Below, in pieces: positions 19,351-29,115 of a DNA stretch of 64,000 nt. The translations under genes were made by a program, and so were the position numbers. Positions within the stretch are counted from its first letter, which is position 1; the number at the start of each line of letters is the position of its first letter. Below the pieces are notes generated by a model that was given only the letters and a program-made list of their open reading frames with translations, ran no database searches and was not told the DNA's origin. Source of the DNA: Mycobacterium sp. IS-1742 (GTDB lineage Bacteria; Actinomycetota; Actinomycetes; Mycobacteriales; Mycobacteriaceae); the NCBI RefSeq assembly GCF_001500125.1, contig NZ_LQIV01000012.1, positions 62,001 to 126,000 on the forward strand, written 5' to 3'.

Positions 19351-20202
19351 GTGACCAGCAGAAGTCCACACCTCGTCGAACTCGGGCACTTCCTGAGGAG
19401 CCGGAGGGACGAACTCGCGCCGAAAGACATCGGGCTGACACGCGGCGAGAAGGGGGCGGCTCGCCGCCGGGTCAAGGGCCTGCGGCGGGAGGAGATCGCC
19501 GACTTTGTCGCCATCAGCCGGGACTACTACACACGGATTGAGCAGGGCAGGTTGGCACCGTCGCATGCGGTGTTGACGTCGATTGCCGACGCTCTGCGGC
19601 TCACCCCGGTTCAGCGGACGTACGTGGAGGGCCTCGTACGGCACGCCGAGGGGTCAGCGCCGCCCGGACCCAGGACTGGACAAGTCCGCCCCCAAATTCA
19701 GCGCCTCCTCGATCAGCTGGTCGATACGCCCGCCATGGTGCTCGGAAAGCACCTCGACATCCTGGCGTGGAACTCGTTGATGGCGGCGCTGCTCATCGAC
19801 TTCGGCGAGATCGCGCAGCAGGAGCGCAACTACGTGCGCATGGTGTTCACCCACCCGAGCGTCCGAATGCTGTTCCCCAACTGGGAAGACGTCGCACGAA
19901 CCTCCGTAGCTGTACTTCGGATGGAAGCCAGGGAGCATCCGGCAGACCCCCAACTGGCCGGCCTGGTCGACGAACTGTCGCTACTGGATCCGCAATTCCG
20001 ACAGTGGTGGACCGCTCGCCACGTCGCTCAGCCAGATTTCGGATCGAAGACAATTCGTCATCCCGACGTCGGCGTAATGACTTTCGACTGGAATATCTTT
20101 CGGGACATCAGCGACCCGGATCTAAGACTCCAGTTGTGGTCACCCGCGACCCGCGACGGCACCTTCGACAAACTGCGGGTGCTCTTGCCGAGGGACAGCT
20201 AG
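19351..20202 (+). CDS. XRE-family transcriptional regulator with MmyB-like ligand domain
   Basis: A 283-residue protein starting at GTG. Residues about 8-85 form an XRE helix-turn-helix (ELGHFLRSRRDELAPKDIGL, RRVKGLRREEIADFVAISRDYYTRIEQG). Residues about 110-275 match the MmyB-like ligand-binding domain common in actinobacteria (DTPAMVLGKHLDILAWNSLM, RNYVRMVFTHPSVRMLFPNW). Such proteins pair with divergently transcribed oxidoreductases or hydrolases, as here, and probably sense a small hydrophobic ligand. The shared 254-bp spacer should hold the operator. Confidence 0.9.
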   Translation: MTSRSPHLVELGHFLRSRRDELAPKDIGLTRGEKGAARRRVKGLRREEIADFVAISRDYYTRIEQGRLAPSHAVLTSIADALRLTPVQRTYVEGLVRHAEGSAPPGPRTGQVRPQIQRLLDQLVDTPAMVLGKHLDILAWNSLMAALLIDFGEIAQQERNYVRMVFTHPSVRMLFPNWEDVARTSVAVLRMEAREHPADPQLAGLVDELSLLDPQFRQWWTARHVAQPDFGSKTIRHPDVGVMTFDWNIFRDISDPDLRLQLWSPATRDGTFDKLRVLLPRDS

Positions 20203-20538
20203 GACGTGTCGAGGCGCGGCCCGCCACTGTGACGCCAACCGGGCCAGCAGGGGCGGCACCGGGTTGCCACGAGGACGGTGACAGCGGTCCGCAATTTGAC
20301 CCATGCGCTGGGTCGGCACCCGGTCCCGTCAGCCCGCAGCCAGCCTGCAGGAGTCCGGTCAAGCCATCCAAAGCCATCAAGACTCAGCACGAGTCGCCGC
20401 AGCTCAACGGTCAGAAGCGGCAAAGCCACCGAAACCAGTCAAAAGCCAAAACGCCAGTTCGCGGCACCGGAGATCATTCCAAAACCCGTACAGTGGAAGT
20501 TCGAACCTCACCGAGGGCACCACACAGATGCGGCGGTA
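20203..20538. other. Non-coding stretch with attP-like repeats before the decayed att site
   Basis: 336 bp without a supported gene. It includes closely repeated words (CCATCCAAAGCCATCAA near 20367; ACCAGTCAAAAGCCAAAACG near 20436) and ends in the decayed tRNA-end copy. The composition resembles the arm region of an attachment site left by an older integration. Confidence 0.4.
20475..20522 (+). repeat. Decayed third copy of the tRNA-end att core
   Basis: It aligns over its whole length to the 46-bp core with one inserted base and about four substitutions (CATTCC for GATTC, GGAAG for GTGAG, CCTCA for TCTCA). It is followed by CACACAG, where the right att copy has CACATAG. It lies 2.7 kb beyond that copy, on the same strand. 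It indicates that a second element once used, or still uses, the same tRNA. Confidence 0.8.
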
Positions 20539-21003
20539 TCAGCGACGCTTCCCCAAGCCCGGCGCGCCGCCGGAGACGATCTTTATTGGCGGCGGCTTAC
20601 GAGCCCTGTTCGGTTTCACGCTCTTCGTCATCCGGGGGGACATTCTGCTCTTGCGCTCGGGTGGCGGCTGGCGTCGCGGTGACCGCTTCTTCGCTTCGTT
20701 GAACTGTCTCAGAGCTCGTCGCTGATTCTCTGCATGCACCTCGACCTGTTCGAGTCTCCGGCGGGTTTCGGCCAGTTCGGTGTCGAGCCGCTCGGCAATC
20801 TCGCGCCACAAGACACCGTCTGCTCGAGGCAGCAGCGCCTGACATGCCCGGCATACCGCCTTCGGCCGAGCGACGTATCCCAGGTCGACCGGAGCTTCGA
20901 AGGCGTGTCCACACAGAGCGTGGTCATTGCGGTTCTTGAGGTAGTCCCAGTGATGCGCCGCCGCCCCTTTGTCGCGGACGTAGAAATAGCGCGGCCCCTC
21001 CAT
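20539..21003 (-). CDS. Putative zinc-motif protein of unknown function
   Basis: 154 residues from ATG 21003 (MEGPRYFYVRDKGAAAHHW). The N-terminal half has C-x-H (LCGHAF) and C-x-x-C (VCRAC) that could bind zinc, the central part is coiled coil (ERLDTELAETRRRLEQVEVHAENQRRALRQ), and the tail is very basic (RSPRRQPPPERKSR). Small proteins of this form occur in mycobacteria and their phages. It ends 16 bp from the decayed att copy and may belong to the old element. The role is unknown. Confidence 0.6.
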   Translation of the reverse strand: MEGPRYFYVRDKGAAAHHWDYLKNRNDHALCGHAFEAPVDLGYVARPKAVCRACQALLPRADGVLWREIAERLDTELAETRRRLEQVEVHAENQRRALRQFNEAKKRSPRRQPPPERKSRMSPRMTKSVKPNRARKPPPIKIVSGGAPGLGKRR

Positions 21004-21155
21004 GCTGCGACTATAAGAAAAGTGCCCGATAGCTGCGGCCGCTTCAGACCGGTCGCCTGTGCTCGTTCGGGTCCTCGCCGGCCGACCGGCGATGCAGTCG
21101 GTTCGTACCGATGTCGGCGCGACGCGCAACGAAAGCCGAATAGCTCGGTACCCGC

Positions 21156-22472
21156 CTACCGGTCCAGCTGCGACAACGGGCGGCGCTCGACGCCTCGACC
21201 GGCGATCACCTTCCCGCTCACCACGGCGAGCCGAGCCATACCCCGATACGTCGACGGGTTCAGCAGCGTGGGCCAGGTGGTCCGCGCTCTACGCTCCTCG
21301 ACGGGGAGGCCCTCGAATCGGTCGCGAAGCCACCGCAGCGACATCGGCGCCGAGAGCGGATGCAGGAGGATGTGTTCGCAGAACCGGTCCCGGTGGTAGG
21401 TGACGTCGGTGCCGCCGAGGGCATAGGTCTGTGCCAGCTGATCGATGTCGCTGACGGCGATGATCCGATCGTGGACGGCCTGGATGATGAGGACGGGCAT
21501 CGTGGGGGCGGCGGTGCCCAGGCGGATGTTGTCGAACACGTGCTGGACTTCAGGCAACTCGAGAACCTCGTCGAGCGATCGGCTCAACATGGTCGCCATG
21601 TCCTTCTTCGCCAGCCGCATCACCGCATGCGCCGTTGTCATCCTGGCCAGCTGTTCCAGCGTCGCCCTGCCTTCGTCGGTCAGGTGTTCCCCGATGACCC
21701 TCCGGAACTCGGGATAGGTGTGCATCAGCGCCGCCACCACCATCACCGGCAGCCCGGAGAAGAATTTGCCGTTGAGACGGTGATAGGTGTTGCCGAGGTC
21801 CCCGACGGGTGACCCCAGCACTGCGGCGACGATGTTGAGTTCGGGCGCGTAGCGGTCGTACATCTCGGCGGCCCACGCGGTCGCCAGGCCGCCGCCCGAA
21901 TAGCCCCACAAACCGATCGGCGCCGTCGACGACAGCTGCAGGGGTTCGAAATTCAACGCGGCGCGCAGCCCGTCCAGCACGCAGTGCCCGGGTTCGAACG
22001 GCGCCCCGAACACGCCGTGGGGCCCGCCGTGGTCGGGGATCGACACGGCCCATCCTTCGGCGAGCACCGCGGCGATCAGCAGGAGTTCGACCTGCGCGAG
22101 GGCGCCCACCGCCCTGGCCCGGCGGCGCAGGGCGTAAGAGGGGAAGCAGCGGCCCGCCATGGCGTCGATGGCACATTGGTACGACACGATCGGACAGGGC
22201 TCGGTGCGGGCGGAGGGGGTCAGCACGGTCGTCACCGTGGCCAGTGGGTTGTCGGCCATGTCGGCCGTCCGGTACAGCAACTGCGTCGCGGTGAATCGCT
22301 GGGGAACCACGCCGAGGAACGCCAATTGCACCTCACGCCAACGCAATACCGTTCCGGGTTCGGTGTCCTCCCAGCCCGCGGGCGGTCGGTAGAAGGGGTC
22401 GACATCGGGCAACTGCGGGCGGCCTCCGACGTGTTGTGGTTCGTCGGCCACCGACTCGCTGCTCGGATTCAT
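21156..22472 (-). CDS. Secretory-lipase-family triacylglycerol lipase
   Basis: A 438-residue alpha/beta hydrolase of the LIP (secretory lipase) family. The ATG at 22472 gives [13 protein letters not shown]; upstream frame extension is not conserved. Landmarks are the lid/oxyanion region [16 protein letters not shown], nucleophile elbow GLWGYSGGG, Asp in [16 protein letters not shown] and catalytic His in CEHILLHP. Mycobacterial members hydrolyse long-chain esters. I see no clear signal peptide. It lies beside a short-chain dehydrogenase in the same direction, with 53 bp between them. Confidence 0.87.
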   Translation of the reverse strand: MNPSSESVADEPQHVGGRPQLPDVDPFYRPPAGWEDTEPGTVLRWREVQLAFLGVVPQRFTATQLLYRTADMADNPLATVTTVLTPSARTEPCPIVSYQCAIDAMAGRCFPSYALRRRARAVGALAQVELLLIAAVLAEGWAVSIPDHGGPHGVFGAPFEPGHCVLDGLRAALNFEPLQLSSTAPIGLWGYSGGGLATAWAAEMYDRYAPELNIVAAVLGSPVGDLGNTYHRLNGKFFSGLPVMVVAALMHTYPEFRRVIGEHLTDEGRATLEQLARMTTAHAVMRLAKKDMATMLSRSLDEVLELPEVQHVFDNIRLGTAAPTMPVLIIQAVHDRIIAVSDIDQLAQTYALGGTDVTYHRDRFCEHILLHPLSAPMSLRWLRDRFEGLPVEERRARTTWPTLLNPSTYRGMARLAVVSGKVIAGRGVERRPLSQLDR

Positions 22473-22525
22473 CCCAGTCTGGTACCCGCCAACCTGCGTC
22501 CGGCAACCTCGCCGCACCGCAGGCG

Positions 22526-23344
22526 TCAATCCAGGCCGTTGGCCAGGGTGAGCGTCTCCCCCGTTCTGCAACGTCCCTGATCGGACACCAGATACAGCAC
22601 CGCGTTCGCCACGTCTTCGGGTTCGAGCAGTCCCGGCAGCGGCCGCCCCTTCGCGAACACCTCGTCCACGTCCTGGCGAGTCGGATGGTCCAGATCGGGC
22701 CGGATCATCCGGTAGATGCCCGGGTTGTGGATCATCGTTGTGTTGACGCCGGCCGGCAGCACGGCGTTCACCACGATCCCGTGCTCGGCCACCTCGTAGG
22801 CGACCGACTTGACCAGTGCGACGACGCCCGCCTTCGCCGCCGCGTAGTGACCCGAATTGGACGCCCCGGTGGTGGCCACGCTCGACGACGTCGCGACGAG
22901 CCGACCCGCCTTGCGTTCGATCATGTGCGGCAGGACGGCCCGGAACGTGTTGAAGACCCCGGTGAGGTTGACGTCGAGCATGGTTCGCCAGCACCGCTCC
23001 GACATCGATGCGATCGGCGCGCTACTGGCGATCCCGGCGTTGGCCACCGCCACGTCGATGCGGCCGAACGCCTCGACCGCGCGCTCCGCGAGTGTGAGCA
23101 TGGACGCGTGGTCGCGGACGTCGACGGTGGCGGCGAGGCAGCGACGGCCCAGGCCTCGAACCATCTCTGCGGTCTCGTCGAGGTCGGCGGCGGAGGCCGG
23201 CGGGTAGTCGACGTCCTCCACAGCGCCGGCGATGTCGCAGACGACGATGTCCGCGCCCTCGCGGGCGAGCGTCGCGGCGTGCGCCCTCCCCTGCCCGCGC
23301 GCTCCACCCGTGATCAGCGCGACCCTGCCGTCCAGCGCACCCAT
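22526..23344 (-). CDS. Short-chain dehydrogenase, mycofactocin-coupled type
   Basis: A 272-residue Rossmann oxidoreductase with TGGARGQG cofactor loop at residues 13-20, NAG motif (ANAGIAS), catalytic Ser with YxxxK (HYAAAKAG) and a long insertion after strand 2 ([22 protein letters not shown]). That insertion and the GARGQGR loop are typical of mycofactocin-dependent SDRs, which hold NAD tightly and oxidise alcohols, regenerated by mycofactocin. The substrate is unknown. Confidence 0.85.
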   Translation of the reverse strand: MGALDGRVALITGGARGQGRAHAATLAREGADIVVCDIAGAVEDVDYPPASAADLDETAEMVRGLGRRCLAATVDVRDHASMLTLAERAVEAFGRIDVAVANAGIASSAPIASMSERCWRTMLDVNLTGVFNTFRAVLPHMIERKAGRLVATSSSVATTGASNSGHYAAAKAGVVALVKSVAYEVAEHGIVVNAVLPAGVNTTMIHNPGIYRMIRPDLDHPTRQDVDEVFAKGRPLPGLLEPEDVANAVLYLVSDQGRCRTGETLTLANGLD

Positions 23345-23443
23345 TGCGACACCCTTTCCCGTGATCGACGTCCATGGGCTGACCCTGTGAGCCCGCCGGA
23401 ATCATCGTGGCGTGTTGTCGGCCAGATTGGTATAGTCGAACAC

Positions 23444-24736
23444 ATGTTCGACATCGAGGTGCTCGCGGCGGTCGACCCGATGGCCGACGAGGCCGCACTG
23501 GTCGCCCGTATCGCTCATCTCGAGCGGGTCAAGGCCGCCGCCGCGCCCGGTCAGGCCCGCGCGACCGCAGCGTTGGACGCCGCCCGGCGGAGCCGGGAGG
23601 CGGCCCAAGGGGTACCCGCCGCCAAACGCGGCCGCGGGCTGGCCGGCGAGGTCGGCCTCGCCCGGCGTGACTCGCCGGTCCGCGGGGCCACACACCTGGG
23701 TTTGGCCAAGGCGCTGGTGGTCGAGATGCCTCACACACTGAGGGCTCTCGAGTCCGGGGTGCTCTCGGAATGGCGGGCGACCCTGATTGCGCGCGAATCG
23801 GCCTGCTTGAGCGTCGAACACCGCCGCCAACTCGACGCCGAGATGTGCGCCGACGTCACGGCCCTGGAAGGCAAGGGCGACAAGGCCATCGAAGCGGACG
23901 CCAAGAGAATCGCCTACCGGCTCGACCCTCAGGCCGTGGTCGACCGGGCCGCCAAGGCTCCCGCCGAACGCACCGTCACGTGCCGCCCGGCGCCCGACAC
24001 CATGGTCTACGTGACCGCGTTGCTGCCCGTGGGCCAGGGTGTCGGGGTGTACGCCGCACTCAAACGGGCCGCCGACACCACCTTCGACGACCGCTCCCAC
24101 GGACAGGTCATGGCCGACACCCTCGTCGAACGGGTCACCGGAATCCCCGCCGAGGTGGCCACGCCGGTCGCGCTCAACCTGCTGATGACCGACCGGAGCC
24201 TGATCGCCGGCGGTCGGGAACCGGCCGAACTGGCCGGCTACGGGCCCATCCCCGCCGCGGTCGCCCGGCAGATGACCGCCGCTGCACTCACCGATCCCCG
24301 CTCGACGGCGTCCGTGCGCCGGCTCTACCGCCGCCCCGCCGCCGGGTCCCTGATCGCGATGGAGTCACGGTCGCGTCGATTCCCGAAAGGCCTCGCCGCC
24401 CTCATCACCCTCCGCGACCGGACCTGCCGCACCCCTTACTGCGACGCTCCGATCCGCCACATCGACCACGCCCGCCCCCACCGCGACGGGGGGCCCACCG
24501 ACGCGGTCAACGGGCAGGGCAAGTGCGAACGCTGCAATTACGATAAAGAAGCCCCTGGCTGGCGCGCGACCACCGATACCCGAACAGGACCGCACACCGC
24601 CCACCTCGTCACCCCCACCGGGACGCGGTACCGATCCACCGCGCCCCCGCTGCCGTGGGCTCCGGTCATCACCGTGGCCAGGCTCGGCACCCGGGTCCTG
24701 GTCGATGTCGACGGCGTACGCTGCCACGCCGCCTGA
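23444..24736 (+). CDS. DUF222 / HNH endonuclease (13E12 family)
   Basis: 430 residues. The N-terminal DUF222 region (residues 1-300) is mostly helical. A C-terminal HNH nuclease (about 325-375) has RDRTCRTPYCDAPIRHIDHARPHRDGGPT with paired Cys and the catalytic His, then CERCNYDKEAPGW. This is the multicopy 13E12 family of mycobacteria; related REP13E12 copies are known attachment sites for the M. tuberculosis phiRv1 element. It lies outside the att-bounded islands here. The biological role of the family is unsettled. Confidence 0.9.
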   Translation: MFDIEVLAAVDPMADEAALVARIAHLERVKAAAAPGQARATAALDAARRSREAAQGVPAAKRGRGLAGEVGLARRDSPVRGATHLGLAKALVVEMPHTLRALESGVLSEWRATLIARESACLSVEHRRQLDAEMCADVTALEGKGDKAIEADAKRIAYRLDPQAVVDRAAKAPAERTVTCRPAPDTMVYVTALLPVGQGVGVYAALKRAADTTFDDRSHGQVMADTLVERVTGIPAEVATPVALNLLMTDRSLIAGGREPAELAGYGPIPAAVARQMTAAALTDPRSTASVRRLYRRPAAGSLIAMESRSRRFPKGLAALITLRDRTCRTPYCDAPIRHIDHARPHRDGGPTDAVNGQGKCERCNYDKEAPGWRATTDTRTGPHTAHLVTPTGTRYRSTAPPLPWAPVITVARLGTRVLVDVDGVRCHAA

Positions 24737-24740
24737 CCGC

Positions 24741-25682
24741 TCACCGGTTGGCGGCCAGCACCGAGATGAGTTCGTAGGCCACGTGCGCGGCCGCGATTCC
24801 GGTGATCTCGGCGTGGTCGTAGGCCGGGGCGACCTCGACGATGTCGGCGCCGACGACGTTGGCACCCACCAGACTTCGCAGGCTCAGCAGCAGCTCCCGG
24901 CTCGTCATCCCGCCGGCCTCCGGCGTACCGGTGCCCGGCGCGTGGGCCGGGTCGAGGACATCGATGTCCACCGATACGTACACCGGCGCATCGCCGAGCC
25001 GGGCCCGCATCCGCTCGATGACCGTCGCGAGGCCGTCGAGTTGGAAGTCGTCGGAGGCGATCACCTGGAACCCGAGCACGCCGTCGTCGGACAGATCGGT
25101 CGGCGCGTACAGGGGGCCGCGGATCCCGACGTGCAGACAATGCTCCGGATCGAGCAGTCCTTCTTCGCCGGCGCGCCGGAACGGTGTGCCGTGGGTGAAC
25201 GGTGCGCCGAAGTAGGTGTCCCACGTGTCGAGGTGGGCGTCGAAGTGCACGACCGCGATGGGACCGTGCTCCCGGTGCAACGACCGTAGCAGCGGCAGCG
25301 CGATCGTGTGGTCGCCGCCGAGCGTCACAAGTTTCGTTCCGCCGCGGCGTAATTCGTCGGAATGCCGTTCGATAGTCGCGATGGCCTCGGCGATGTCGAA
25401 CGGGTTGACCGGGATGTCACCGGCGTCGACCACCTGTTGTGTCGCGAACGGCTCCACGTCCAGGCGCGGATGGTAGGGACGCAGCAGCTTCGACGACGCG
25501 CGGATGTGAGCGGGACCGAACCGGGCACCCGGCCGAAAGGACACCCCCGAGTCGAAGGGCACCCCGACGACGGCGACGTCCGCGTGGGTCACCTCGTCGA
25601 GCCGCGGCAGGCGGGCGAAGGTTGCGGGCCCGGCGTACCGGGGCACCTTGGTTGCGTCGACGGGACCGATGGGCGTGTTCAT
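24741..25682 (-). CDS. speB: Agmatinase / ureohydrolase
   Basis: A 313-residue binuclear manganese hydrolase. Metal ligands are visible in GGDHT (His), DAHLDT (Asp/His/Asp) and [19 protein letters not shown] (Asp pair). These are complete, so it should be active. The family hydrolyses agmatine to putrescine and urea; guanidino acids are also possible substrates because specificity residues vary. It converges with the HNH gene (4 bp between stops). Confidence 0.87.
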   Translation of the reverse strand: MNTPIGPVDATKVPRYAGPATFARLPRLDEVTHADVAVVGVPFDSGVSFRPGARFGPAHIRASSKLLRPYHPRLDVEPFATQQVVDAGDIPVNPFDIAEAIATIERHSDELRRGGTKLVTLGGDHTIALPLLRSLHREHGPIAVVHFDAHLDTWDTYFGAPFTHGTPFRRAGEEGLLDPEHCLHVGIRGPLYAPTDLSDDGVLGFQVIASDDFQLDGLATVIERMRARLGDAPVYVSVDIDVLDPAHAPGTGTPEAGGMTSRELLLSLRSLVGANVVGADIVEVAPAYDHAEITGIAAAHVAYELISVLAANR

Positions 25683-25775
25683 GGACCCAGCCTCGCCGAG
25701 GTCCGCCGATCTCGCGCGTCCGACCGGCCGCGCGAATGCCGGCCGACCGGACGTCCCCGGCGATACGCTGCGTCA

Positions 25776-27095
25776 ATGGCCGTCCGCGACGCTTCGCGCG
25801 CCATCTGCGTGCCGGAACTGGCACTGCAGAGCCGCATGCCCGCACGTACCCGGCATTACGCCGAGGCGGTGGTCCGCCGGCTGCGTGTGCTCACCATCGC
25901 GACCTGGATCGCGGCGGTCGTGTCGGGGCTGTTCGGCGCGCTGCAGGTGGCGATGGGGGGCCCGGGCTGGTGGATCGGCGCGCTGAACCTCATGTTCGCG
26001 GCCTTGTTCCTGGCCAACCCGCTGCTCTACCGCTTCGGTGAACTGATCGCGCCGCTGACGTTCTTCTTCCTCGCCTACCTCTCGGTGACGTTCATCTGCT
26101 ACTCCGTCGGCACCGGTTCCGGTCTGCAGTTCTACTACCTGGTTGCCGCATCGCTGGTGGTGCTCGTGCTGGGCATCGAACGGATCGTGATGTCGGCGGT
26201 GATCGTCGGCGTCGGCCTCGTCGCCTGCATCGTGATCGAGGTGACGGTGCCCGAGGACCGCGATCTGGGTCCGCCGGGCATGATGACCGTCGGTTTCGTC
26301 CTGTCGGCGGTGTCGGCGACGGTGATGGTCTTCGCCACCGTCTGGTACGCACTGCGCGAGACCGACCGCGCGGAACGGGCGATGGAGTCGGAGTATCAGC
26401 GCTCGGAGCGGCTGCTGGCCAACATCCTGCCCGCCTCGGTCGCCGAACGCCTCAAGGATCCGACGCACACGATCATCGCCGACCGGTACGACGACGCCTC
26501 GATCCTGTTCGCCGACATCGCCGGCTACACCAAACGGGCCAGCGACACCTCCCCGACCGAACTGGTGCGGTTCCTCGACCGGCTCTACACGGATCTCGAC
26601 GGGCTCGTCGACCGTCACGGGCTGGAGAAGGTGAAGACCAGCGGCGACAGCTACATGGTGGTCAGCGGTGTCCCGCGGCCGAGGCCGGACCACGTCGAGG
26701 CGCTGGCCTGCCTGGCTCTCGACATGGCGGAGGCGGTCGCCGACCTCAAGGATCCGCTGGGCCGTGCGGTGCCGCTGCGCATCGGCCTGGCGTCCGGACC
26801 GGTGGTCGCCGGCGTGGTGGGCGCGCGAAAGTTCTTCTACGACGTGTGGGGCGACGCGGTCAACGTCGCCGCCCGGATGGAGACCACCGACGAGGAGGGT
26901 CGAATCCAGGTGCCGCACAACGTCTATGAGCGCATCCGTAGTTCATTCGTCCTCGAGGAGCGCGGCGACGTCGAGGTCAAGGGTAAGGGTGTGATCCACA
27001 CCTGGTACCTGGTCGGGCGGCGCAACGACAACGCGGTGCGCGCGGCGGTCGAACACCCCGCTAACGGACGAACAGCGACATCACCAACTGGTTGA
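25776..27095 (+). CDS. cya: Membrane class III adenylate cyclase (Rv1625c-like)
   Basis: 439 residues: six transmembrane helices at about residues 38-195, a linker helix (MESEYQRSERLLANILPASVAERLK) and a class III cyclase domain at about 240-425. Metal Asp residues are in LFADIAGYT and SGDSYM, the adenine-selecting Lys is in EKVKTSGD and the Asp in YDVWGDAVN, with transition-state Asn and Arg in NVAARME. All are present, so it should form an active homodimer making cAMP. It closely resembles M. tuberculosis Rv1625c, which neighbours the ANTAR regulator there; here they are about 19 kb apart. Its 3' end overlaps the convergent gene by 35 bp. Confidence 0.93.
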   Translation: MAVRDASRAICVPELALQSRMPARTRHYAEAVVRRLRVLTIATWIAAVVSGLFGALQVAMGGPGWWIGALNLMFAALFLANPLLYRFGELIAPLTFFFLAYLSVTFICYSVGTGSGLQFYYLVAASLVVLVLGIERIVMSAVIVGVGLVACIVIEVTVPEDRDLGPPGMMTVGFVLSAVSATVMVFATVWYALRETDRAERAMESEYQRSERLLANILPASVAERLKDPTHTIIADRYDDASILFADIAGYTKRASDTSPTELVRFLDRLYTDLDGLVDRHGLEKVKTSGDSYMVVSGVPRPRPDHVEALACLALDMAEAVADLKDPLGRAVPLRIGLASGPVVAGVVGARKFFYDVWGDAVNVAARMETTDEEGRIQVPHNVYERIRSSFVLEERGDVEVKGKGVIHTWYLVGRRNDNAVRAAVEHPANGRTATSPTG

Positions 27096-28662
27096 CCTTG
27101 CGCCGCGGCCAGCCGGTCAGCCCGTCGCTCGCGATCGCGGCCGCGGCGGCGTTGCGGCCGCAGACACCGTGCACCCCGCCGCCGGGATGGGCGCCCGCGC
27201 TGCCGAGGAACAGCCCTTCGATCGGCGTCTCGGCGCGGCCGAAACCGGGTGTGGGCCGGAAGATGAGCTGCTGCTGCAACTGGGCGGTGCCACCGTTGAC
27301 GGCCCCGCCCACGAGGTTCGCATCGGACGCCGTCAGCTCCGAAGGACGCTGGATGAACTTGCCGACGATCTGATCGGAGAATCCGGGCGCGTGCTCCTCC
27401 AGCACCCGGTCCACCGCCTCGGACAGCCGGTCCGCCGACGCGTCGTCGGTGACGTCGCGCGGCAGATGCGTGTACGCCCAGGCGCTTTCGGTGCCCTCCG
27501 GTGAGCGCATCGGATCGGCGGTGGTCATCTGGCCGAACAGCATGAACGGATGGTCCGGGACAGTGCGGGTGTTGAGATCGGCCATCCACCGGACCAGCCC
27601 GTCCGCGTCCGCACCGAGGTGGACCGTGCCGACCTCGTTGAGATTCTTCGACCGCCACGGTATCGGCGCGTCCAGCGCGTAGTTGATCTTCAGGACCGGG
27701 GTGTCCCATGTGAAGTGCTCGAGGTCCTCGAGCACGCGGGGCGGTACGGCCGACGACGGCAGCAGTTCGCGGTACAACGCGGGCGCCGACACGTCGGCCA
27801 CCACGGCGCGGCGCGCGGAGATCGTCCGGCCGTCGGCGGTGCGCACGCCGACGGCCCGGCCGCCGCGCACCTCGATCCCGGTGACCGGCCGGCCGCAGTG
27901 GATCTCCGCACCGGCGGACCGGGCCCGGTTGACCAGGGCGGCGGTGAGTTGCCCGGCGGTGCGGACGGGGACGGGCCAGCCCCCGTCCTGCGCCATCATG
28001 ATCAGCATGAAACCCATGACGCCGCTACCGGGGGCGTCGACGGGGACGTCGGCGTGCAGGGCGTTGCCGAGGAGCAGCAGGCGGGCCGCGTCGCCGGCGA
28101 ACAGCTGCCGGGCCATCTCACCGACAGGCAACACCAGCCGGTGCACCAGGCGCAACGCGTCGGCGGTGCCCAGCCGCCTCAGCAGCCCGGCCGCACCGCG
28201 CACCGGCGGGAACGGCGAGAAGAGGCTGCGCAACAACGGATCCCTGACCTGCTGCCAGAGCTCGAACAACCGCAGCCAGTTGTCGCCGTCCGCAGGGTGA
28301 TTGCGCGCGAGTTCCTCGGCGGTGCGGGCGATGTCGCGGTAGATGACCGGGGCGTCGTCGTCGGTGGCCGAACGCGGGTGACCGACGACTGCGGGCGCGT
28401 GCGTCCACCGCAGACCGTGGTCTTCCAGGTGCAGGCCGGACAGCACCGGCGACGCGACCGACAACGGATAGAACGCGCTGTAGAGGTCGCTGGTGTAGCC
28501 CGGGATGCGTTCGGCGCTGCGCACCGCCCCGCCGGGCTCCGGCTGCGCCTCGAGCACCACGACGTCCCACCCCGCGTCGGCCATCAGCGCAGCGGCGACC
28601 AGTCCGTTGTGGCCGGCGCCGATGACGACCGCGTCAGCTGCCGTCGACGTCACGGTCGTCAC
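27061..28662 (-). CDS. FAD-dependent phytoene-desaturase-like oxidoreductase
   Basis: A 533-residue flavoprotein of the phytoene dehydrogenase/CrtI-type superfamily. The N-terminal dinucleotide fold has VIGAGHNGLVAAALMADAGWDVVVLEA, with GGAVRSAERIPG after it. The C-terminal FAD motif is LFLGSAGAHPGGGVHGVCGRNAA. There is no carotenoid cluster nearby, so the substrate is unclear; mycobacterial paralogues are commonly annotated only as NAD(P)/FAD-dependent oxidoreductases. It overlaps the cyclase 3' end and the start of the next operon gene. Confidence 0.82.
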   Translation of the reverse strand: MTTVTSTAADAVVIGAGHNGLVAAALMADAGWDVVVLEAQPEPGGAVRSAERIPGYTSDLYSAFYPLSVASPVLSGLHLEDHGLRWTHAPAVVGHPRSATDDDAPVIYRDIARTAEELARNHPADGDNWLRLFELWQQVRDPLLRSLFSPFPPVRGAAGLLRRLGTADALRLVHRLVLPVGEMARQLFAGDAARLLLLGNALHADVPVDAPGSGVMGFMLIMMAQDGGWPVPVRTAGQLTAALVNRARSAGAEIHCGRPVTGIEVRGGRAVGVRTADGRTISARRAVVADVSAPALYRELLPSSAVPPRVLEDLEHFTWDTPVLKINYALDAPIPWRSKNLNEVGTVHLGADADGLVRWMADLNTRTVPDHPFMLFGQMTTADPMRSPEGTESAWAYTHLPRDVTDDASADRLSEAVDRVLEEHAPGFSDQIVGKFIQRPSELTASDANLVGGAVNGGTAQLQQQLIFRPTPGFGRAETPIEGLFLGSAGAHPGGGVHGVCGRNAAAAAIASDGLTGWPRRKVNQLVMSLFVR

Positions 28663-29086
28663 GGCGCTCGGCGAGGAAGGCGAGCCGCCGCAGGGTCTCG
28701 TTGTTGCGCGGCCACACCGCGGCGTCGGCGAGACGCTCGGGCATGAGCTTGCCGATTCCGCTGATCGGGAACTCCTGCATCGAGATCCGGCACCCGTCGG
28801 GAGTGTCGCTCAGGTCCAGCACGATTCGGGCGCCGCCGAACGGTCTGCCCTTGGCGTGCAGGACAAGCCGCTCCGGCGGGGTGGCCTCCTCCACCACGGT
28901 CTCGTCGTTGAGCAACACGGGCCACACGCCGATGGAGTGGTGGATGGTGGAGCCGGACGCGGGCCAGTCGGGGTCCACGGCCCGCATCCGGCTGTTGCCC
29001 ACCACCCATTGCGAATACGTCCAGCCGTCGGCGATCACATCCCAGACGCGCTGGCGCGACGCGGCGATATCTCGGGTCACAGTCAC
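28634..29086 (-). CDS. SRPBCC-family (polyketide cyclase/START-like) protein
   Basis: A 150-residue helix-grip protein: MTVTRDIAASRQRVWDVIADGWTYSQWV begins like a SRPBCC domain, with the long C-terminal helix (PERLADAAVWPRNNETLRRLAFLAERR). Such proteins bind hydrophobic ligands. It overlaps the downstream oxidoreductase gene by 29 bp, so the two are coupled and may handle the same lipid-like molecule. The ligand is unknown. Confidence 0.8.
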   Translation of the reverse strand: MTVTRDIAASRQRVWDVIADGWTYSQWVVGNSRMRAVDPDWPASGSTIHHSIGVWPVLLNDETVVEEATPPERLVLHAKGRPFGGARIVLDLSDTPDGCRISMQEFPISGIGKLMPERLADAAVWPRNNETLRRLAFLAERRDDRDVDGS

Positions 29087-29115
29087 GCCCGGACGGGTAC
29101 CCGTCGTGGACCGGT

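Noticed and set aside
20203..20538. A coding gene between the XRE regulator and the decayed att copy
   Set aside because: Open frames here are short or run through the att copy and none has a credible start or domain.
22473..22994. Long upstream extension of the secretory lipase gene, to GTG 22994
   Set aside because: The extra 174 codons lie antiparallel to nothing but are in-frame over the SDR gene on the same strand and have Arg/Gly-rich, unconserved sequence; ATG 22472 fits the family.
22436..23443. Extension of the HNH gene upstream of ATG 23444
   Set aside because: The extension is antisense to the SDR gene and low in recognisable protein features; the chosen ATG gives the usual DUF222 N-terminus.
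23444..24736. HNH gene as part of the satellite
   Set aside because: It lies 3 kb beyond the last att remnant and belongs to the multicopy 13E12 chromosomal family.
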